A stretch of 8,916 bases of DNA. Origin: Aquificales bacterium (GTDB lineage: Bacteria; Aquificota; Aquificia; Aquificales; Aquificaceae). The DNA lies in NCBI GenBank assembly GCA_015491275.1, contig WFWF01000089.1:1-8916 (forward strand), read 5' to 3'. A program made the translations under genes and the position numbers. Below, in pieces: positions 6,895 through 8,916 of the stretch. The first letter of the stretch is position 1; every line of letters starts with the position of its first letter. The notes beneath the pieces are model-generated. The model was not told the DNA's origin, did no database searches, and worked only from the letters and a program-made list of their open reading frames with translations.

Positions 6895-7033
6895 GTAGGT
6901 GAGGTTAGCCATGCATAGCACAGCCAACGCTCCCTACATCGGGACGGTTGACAGCGCCCCACACGGAGGGACTTACCACTCCGTGCCCCGACTTCCCTTC
7001 AAGGGGAAATCAGATAGTGCTCAACTTACCTAC
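6895..7033 (+). ncRNA. Candidate structured RNA of unknown class (multibranched fold)
   Basis: This stretch has no convincing gene and is about 58% GC, against roughly 40% in sampled coding lines. In thermophiles such GC islands usually mark structured RNA. A nested fold can be drawn by hand. P1 pairs 6895-6903 with 7025-7033 (9 bp, one G-U). P2 pairs AGCAC 6917-6921 with GTGCT 7017-7021. P3 is a hairpin 6925-6950 with two interruptions. P4 is CACGGAG/CTCCGTG (6962-6968 with 6979-6985). P5 is 6990-7011 with one mismatch and a TCAA loop. It is followed by a switch-like hairpin over the yggU ribosome site, so a leader of riboswitch type is one option and a free small RNA another. It does not show the marks I know of tmRNA, RNase P, SRP RNA or common riboswitches. 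The fold has not been tested by calculation or comparison. Confidence 0.55.
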
Positions 7034-7092
7034 CCCAATCCCCCCGCAGGAGCGAAGAGTGCCTTTGGGGTTATTACTATTCTAACATATTT
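7032..7092 (+). terminator. Weak terminator-like stem after the RNA domain
   Basis: ACCCCAA (7032-7038) can pair with TTGGGGT (7065-7071) and is followed by a T-rich but interrupted tract (TTATTACTATTCT). The loop is 26 bases long, and bases 7032-7033 are also used by stem P1, so the two compete. It could be an attenuator or merely a fortuitous stem. Confidence 0.2.
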
Positions 7093-7137
7093 TGCGGTCT
7101 CCTCCCTCACGGAAAGGGTCTCCGACCGCAGGGAGGT
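7093..7137 (+). promoter_or_regulatory. Alternative hairpins around the yggU ribosome binding site
   Basis: The Shine-Dalgarno AGGGAGG (7130-7136) is six bases from ATG 7143 and unusually strong for this window. It can pair perfectly with CCTCCCT at 7101-7107, which would block initiation. The rival stem TGCGGTC (7093-7099) with GACCGCA (7124-7130), plus an inner CCCT/AGGG (7104-7107 with 7115-7118), leaves most of the site free. The two folds cross each other and share A7130, so they should be mutually exclusive. The upstream copy CCTCCCT (6874-6880) could also pair with the site and would enclose the whole RNA domain. Confidence 0.5.
7099..7114 (+). repeat. Direct repeat, copy 2 (16 bases)
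   Basis: CTCCTCCCTCACGGAA matches copy 1 at 6872-6887 in 15 of 16 positions. Here it supplies the anti-Shine-Dalgarno strand of the yggU leader hairpin, with CACGGAA as the loop of the inner stem. Confidence 0.75.
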
Positions 7138-7142
7138 AAAAG

Positions 7143-7370
7143 ATGAAAATAATAAAGGTAAGGGTTAAACCGGGTGCAAAAAAGAATATGATAAGGGAAG
7201 TAGATGGAGAGATAAGCCTTGAGGTGTGGGTGAAGGAAAGGGCGGAAAAGGGAAAGGCAAACAAGATGCTTATTGATATGCTTTCTGAATTCTTTTCATG
7301 CGGTAAGGAAGAAATTGAGATAATAAGGGGGGAAAGGTCAAGAATAAAGACTATCAGGATAGGAAAATGA
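7143..7370 (+). CDS. yggU: DUF167 / UPF0235 family protein (YggU-like)
   Basis: A 75-residue protein of the widespread YggU family, whose biochemical role is not established. The sequence has the family's marks: an opening strand IKVRVKPGAKKN (4-15), the core strand EISLEVWVKERAEKGKANKMLIDMLSEFF (23-51) containing the conserved K-A-E-x-G-K-A-N-like turn (ERAEKGKANK, 32-41), and the end GERSRIKTIRIG (63-74). The length is typical and it looks complete. It starts six bases after a strong GGGAGGT site that lies in a possible regulatory hairpin. Its stop overlaps the next start codon in ATGA, which suggests translational coupling with the hydrolase. Confidence 0.9.
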   Translation: MKIIKVRVKPGAKKNMIREVDGEISLEVWVKERAEKGKANKMLIDMLSEFFSCGKEEIEIIRGERSRIKTIRIGK

Positions 7371-7993
7371 TAAAGGTTATTCCCGTGGGACCTTTAAGTG
7401 TTAACTGCTCAATAGTGGTTGATGAAGAAAGCGGTGAAGCACTTATAGTTGATCCTGGTAGTGAAGGGGAAAAAATAATAGAAAGTCTAAACGGTTTAAA
7501 ACCGAAAGCTATAGTTAACACCCATGGTCATATAGACCATGTGGGCCAAGTGGGGGTTATAAAAGAATTCTTTGATATTCCCTTCTATCTTCATAAAGAA
7601 GATGTATTTCTGCTTAAGGACGAAATATGGCAGGGTTTCGGTTCCTATGTGGGTGCGGTACCATGTCCGGAACCGGATGATTATATAAAAGAGGGAGATA
7701 CTGTAAAGGTAGGGGAAACCACACTCAGGGTTATACACACACCCGGTCATACACCCGGTGGGTGTTGTTTTTATATTGAGGAAAAGGAGATACTTATAGC
7801 GGGGGATCTGCTATTTAAAGGGGGTATAGGACGGTGGGATTTGCCGGGAGGCAATTTTGAAGATATAAAAAGATCTTTAAAGAGAATCTTTTCCATGCTA
7901 CCCGATGAAACGGTTGTTATATGCGGTCATAATGAGGAGACAACAATAGGAGATGAAAAAGCGTTTAACCCTTTCCTTAGAGATATTCTCTAA
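7367..7993 (+). CDS. Metallo-beta-lactamase-fold hydrolase, glyoxalase II-like
   Basis: A soluble metal-dependent hydrolase of the glyoxalase II / YcbL group. It probably acts on thioesters or related substrates, but the substrate cannot be read from the sequence. All expected metal ligands are present: THGHIDH (52-58; H53, H55, D57, H58), H128 in TPGHTPG, the bridging D147 in AGDLLF, and H188 in CGHN. The 208 residues match the short, YcbL-like form lacking the C-terminal glutathione-binding extension of classical glyoxalase II, so use of glutathione is doubtful. The start ATG overlaps the yggU stop by four bases. It ends directly against the oppositely directed TPR gene with no spacer. Alternatives within the fold include persulfide dioxygenase, less likely at this length. 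Confidence 0.9.
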   Translation: MIKVIPVGPLSVNCSIVVDEESGEALIVDPGSEGEKIIESLNGLKPKAIVNTHGHIDHVGQVGVIKEFFDIPFYLHKEDVFLLKDEIWQGFGSYVGAVPCPEPDDYIKEGDTVKVGETTLRVIHTPGHTPGGCCFYIEEKEILIAGDLLFKGGIGRWDLPGGNFEDIKRSLKRIFSMLPDETVVICGHNEETTIGDEKAFNPFLRDIL

Positions 7994-8884
7994 TCACATA
8001 TTTCTTAAAGCCTTGTCCGCATCTCTGTAAAGCTGATAAGCTCCCACCTTCTTTGCTATATCCCTTGAAAGCTTCATGTACTTCTTGGCCAGAAATATTG
8101 CTCCGGTATCCCTGTAAATAAGGGCAAGATATTTGTAAGCCACAGCCTCCCAGTATTTATCCTTGTATTTCCTTACAGTTTCAAGACCTTTGTTTATCTC
8201 CTTTTGAGCTTCTTTAAGTTTCCCCTTCTTCCACAGGATATAACCCTTGTTAAGTCTGTATATACCTTCATCAAGCCCCGAACCTTCACCGTAGTATATA
8301 GCTTTTTCTATAAGCTCCTCCGCCTTATCAAGTTTGTCCCTTTCCGCATATATGAGGGCAAGATTGTTATATGTGGATGCAACGGATACGGAACTTCTGG
8401 GATATTTAAGGGATTCTTCGTAGTAGAGTATGGCATTGTTAACATCACCCACCCTCTCATAAAGGGAAGCTATGTTGTTAAGGGCAATACCTACAGCCTC
8501 AAGATTGCCCGAACCCTTGGCTATCTCAAGATAAAAGAGATTATAAATCAAGGCATGAGAAAGATCCCCCACCTCCTCGTAAAGAATACCGAGCCAGTGA
8601 TATACAAGGTTAAGTTGGGCGAGATTTTGTGCCTTAACCTCTGCAATTTTGAAACAATTTAAAGATCTGTTTATATAACCTCTTTTGTAAAGAACCATCC
8701 CGTGGCATATATAAGAATAGGCGTTATCCGGCTTCTCCTTTATAGCCCTTTTTGACCAAAATTCCGCCTTTTTTATATTACCGTCCTTATAGTATTCAAA
8801 ACAGTTAAATATCGGGTCCTCTTCCGCTGATGCAAGAAAGGGAAAGATTAAAATAAGAAGCAGTATCACCTTATAACTTCCCAT
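7994..8884 (-). CDS. Exported tetratricopeptide (TPR) repeat protein
   Basis: A 296-residue protein with a Sec signal peptide: Met-Gly-Ser-Tyr-Lys, a hydrophobic core (6-17), and a likely signal peptidase I site after A18-S19-A20. The mature part is a run of about six or seven TPR-like units (near 22-52, 55-86, 92-124, 133-164, 170-200, 207-238, 246-279) with the usual pattern of W/Y, G, A-x-x-Y and P-like positions, for example LNNIASLYERVGDVNNAILYYEESL. Such proteins are scaffolds for protein contacts, here in the periplasm. The partner is unknown. An in-frame stop 24 bases upstream makes ATG 8884 the first possible ATG; the ribosome site is weak. It could belong to an outer-membrane or pilus assembly system, but nothing nearby shows this. 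Confidence 0.88.
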   Translation of the reverse strand: MGSYKVILLLILIFPFLASAEEDPIFNCFEYYKDGNIKKAEFWSKRAIKEKPDNAYSYICHGMVLYKRGYINRSLNCFKIAEVKAQNLAQLNLVYHWLGILYEEVGDLSHALIYNLFYLEIAKGSGNLEAVGIALNNIASLYERVGDVNNAILYYEESLKYPRSSVSVASTYNNLALIYAERDKLDKAEELIEKAIYYGEGSGLDEGIYRLNKGYILWKKGKLKEAQKEINKGLETVRKYKDKYWEAVAYKYLALIYRDTGAIFLAKKYMKLSRDIAKKVGAYQLYRDADKALRNM

Positions 8885-8916
8885 TCCGTGATAAGCTGAT
8901 GTCCTCTCTTAAAATG
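8885..8916. other. Window edge upstream of the TPR gene, no gene visible
   Basis: These 32 bases hold an in-frame stop for the TPR frame and GAGAGGA on the - strand about 17 bases before its ATG, too far to be a usual ribosome site. The last three bases are ATG on the + strand, which could start a divergent gene outside the window; nothing more can be said. Confidence 0.3.

Noticed and set aside
7065..7093. TTGGGG-17-TATTTT as a promoter for yggU
   Set aside because: Only three of six and four of six matches; it would start transcription inside the leader hairpin. It cannot be told from chance.
6882..7113. Three ACGGA motifs (6882-6886, 6963-6967, 7109-7113) as possible CsrA sites
   Set aside because: The core is short and common in purine-rich sequence, one copy lies within a stem rather than a loop, and no csrA is visible; too weak to claim.
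7093..7136. Resemblance of GGTCGGAGACC (- strand) to a cobalamin-riboswitch box, and of the leader to an H-type pseudoknot
   Set aside because: The other conserved blocks of the cobalamin riboswitch are missing and the orientation faces coding sequence. For a pseudoknot there is no linker left to cross the first stem, so rival hairpins are the simpler reading.
6899..7168. An 89-residue open frame across the GC-rich stretch
   Set aside because: Its composition (Pro, Thr, Ser and His rich, few Glu and Ile before its end) is unlike the neighbouring proteins, it has no ribosome site, it runs into yggU in another frame, and the same bases form paired RNA strands.
1..8916. CRISPR array, insertion sequence, phage or toxin-antitoxin module
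   Set aside because: No regularly spaced repeats, transposase, integrase or typical toxin motifs were found on either strand.

Overview
The window looks like a compact genome fragment from a thermophilic bacterium, most likely of the Aquificales (Aquifex, Hydrogenobacter or Thermocrinis-like). This is an inference. It rests on protein composition rich in K, E and I and poor in Q and C, heavy use of AGG/AGA for Arg and ATA for Ile, roughly 40% GC in sampled coding lines, almost no intergenic space, a tRNA embedded between protein genes, and a sigma-54 activator. No species can be fixed without a search. The first 19 bases are the Tn5/Nextera mosaic-end adapter, so the window starts at a library or assembly edge rather than at native sequence.

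Layout. (1) 74-4074, + strand: nicotinate phosphoribosyltransferase (pncB), tRNA-Arg(CCG), a long-chain polyprenyl diphosphate synthase and a family 5 periplasmic solute-binding protein. They are packed with gaps of 2 to 9 bases and are probably co-transcribed. (2) 4077-6619, - strand: a sigma-54 activator (PilZ-like domain, zinc ribbon, AAA+, Fis HTH) followed 17 bases later by an MscS-family channel. (3) 6620-6684: a small divergent promoter region built around a symmetric AT-rich inverted repeat with two outward TATAAT boxes. (4) 6685-7993, + strand: a 65-residue small protein, then a 260-base non-coding stretch, then a DUF167/YggU protein overlapping by 4 bases a glyoxalase II-like metallo-beta-lactamase-fold hydrolase. 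(5) 7994-8884, - strand: an exported TPR-repeat protein.

The most interesting part is the stretch 6872-7142. It is much richer in GC than the genes around it (58% over 6895-7036 by my count). It can be folded by hand into a closed multibranched RNA: a 9-bp closing stem, a second 5-bp stem and three hairpins. This is followed by two mutually exclusive hairpins around the Shine-Dalgarno of yggU, one of which hides it. I recognise no known RNA class. A new riboswitch-like or other cis-acting leader, or a free structured ncRNA, is possible.

As for functions working together, the + strand left block covers NAD synthesis, quinone side-chain synthesis and solute capture. The - strand pair suggests a c-di-GMP-type or otherwise PilZ-sensed sigma-54 regulator next to a mechanosensitive channel. 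The yggU-hydrolase pair is translationally coupled and may be under control of the structured leader.
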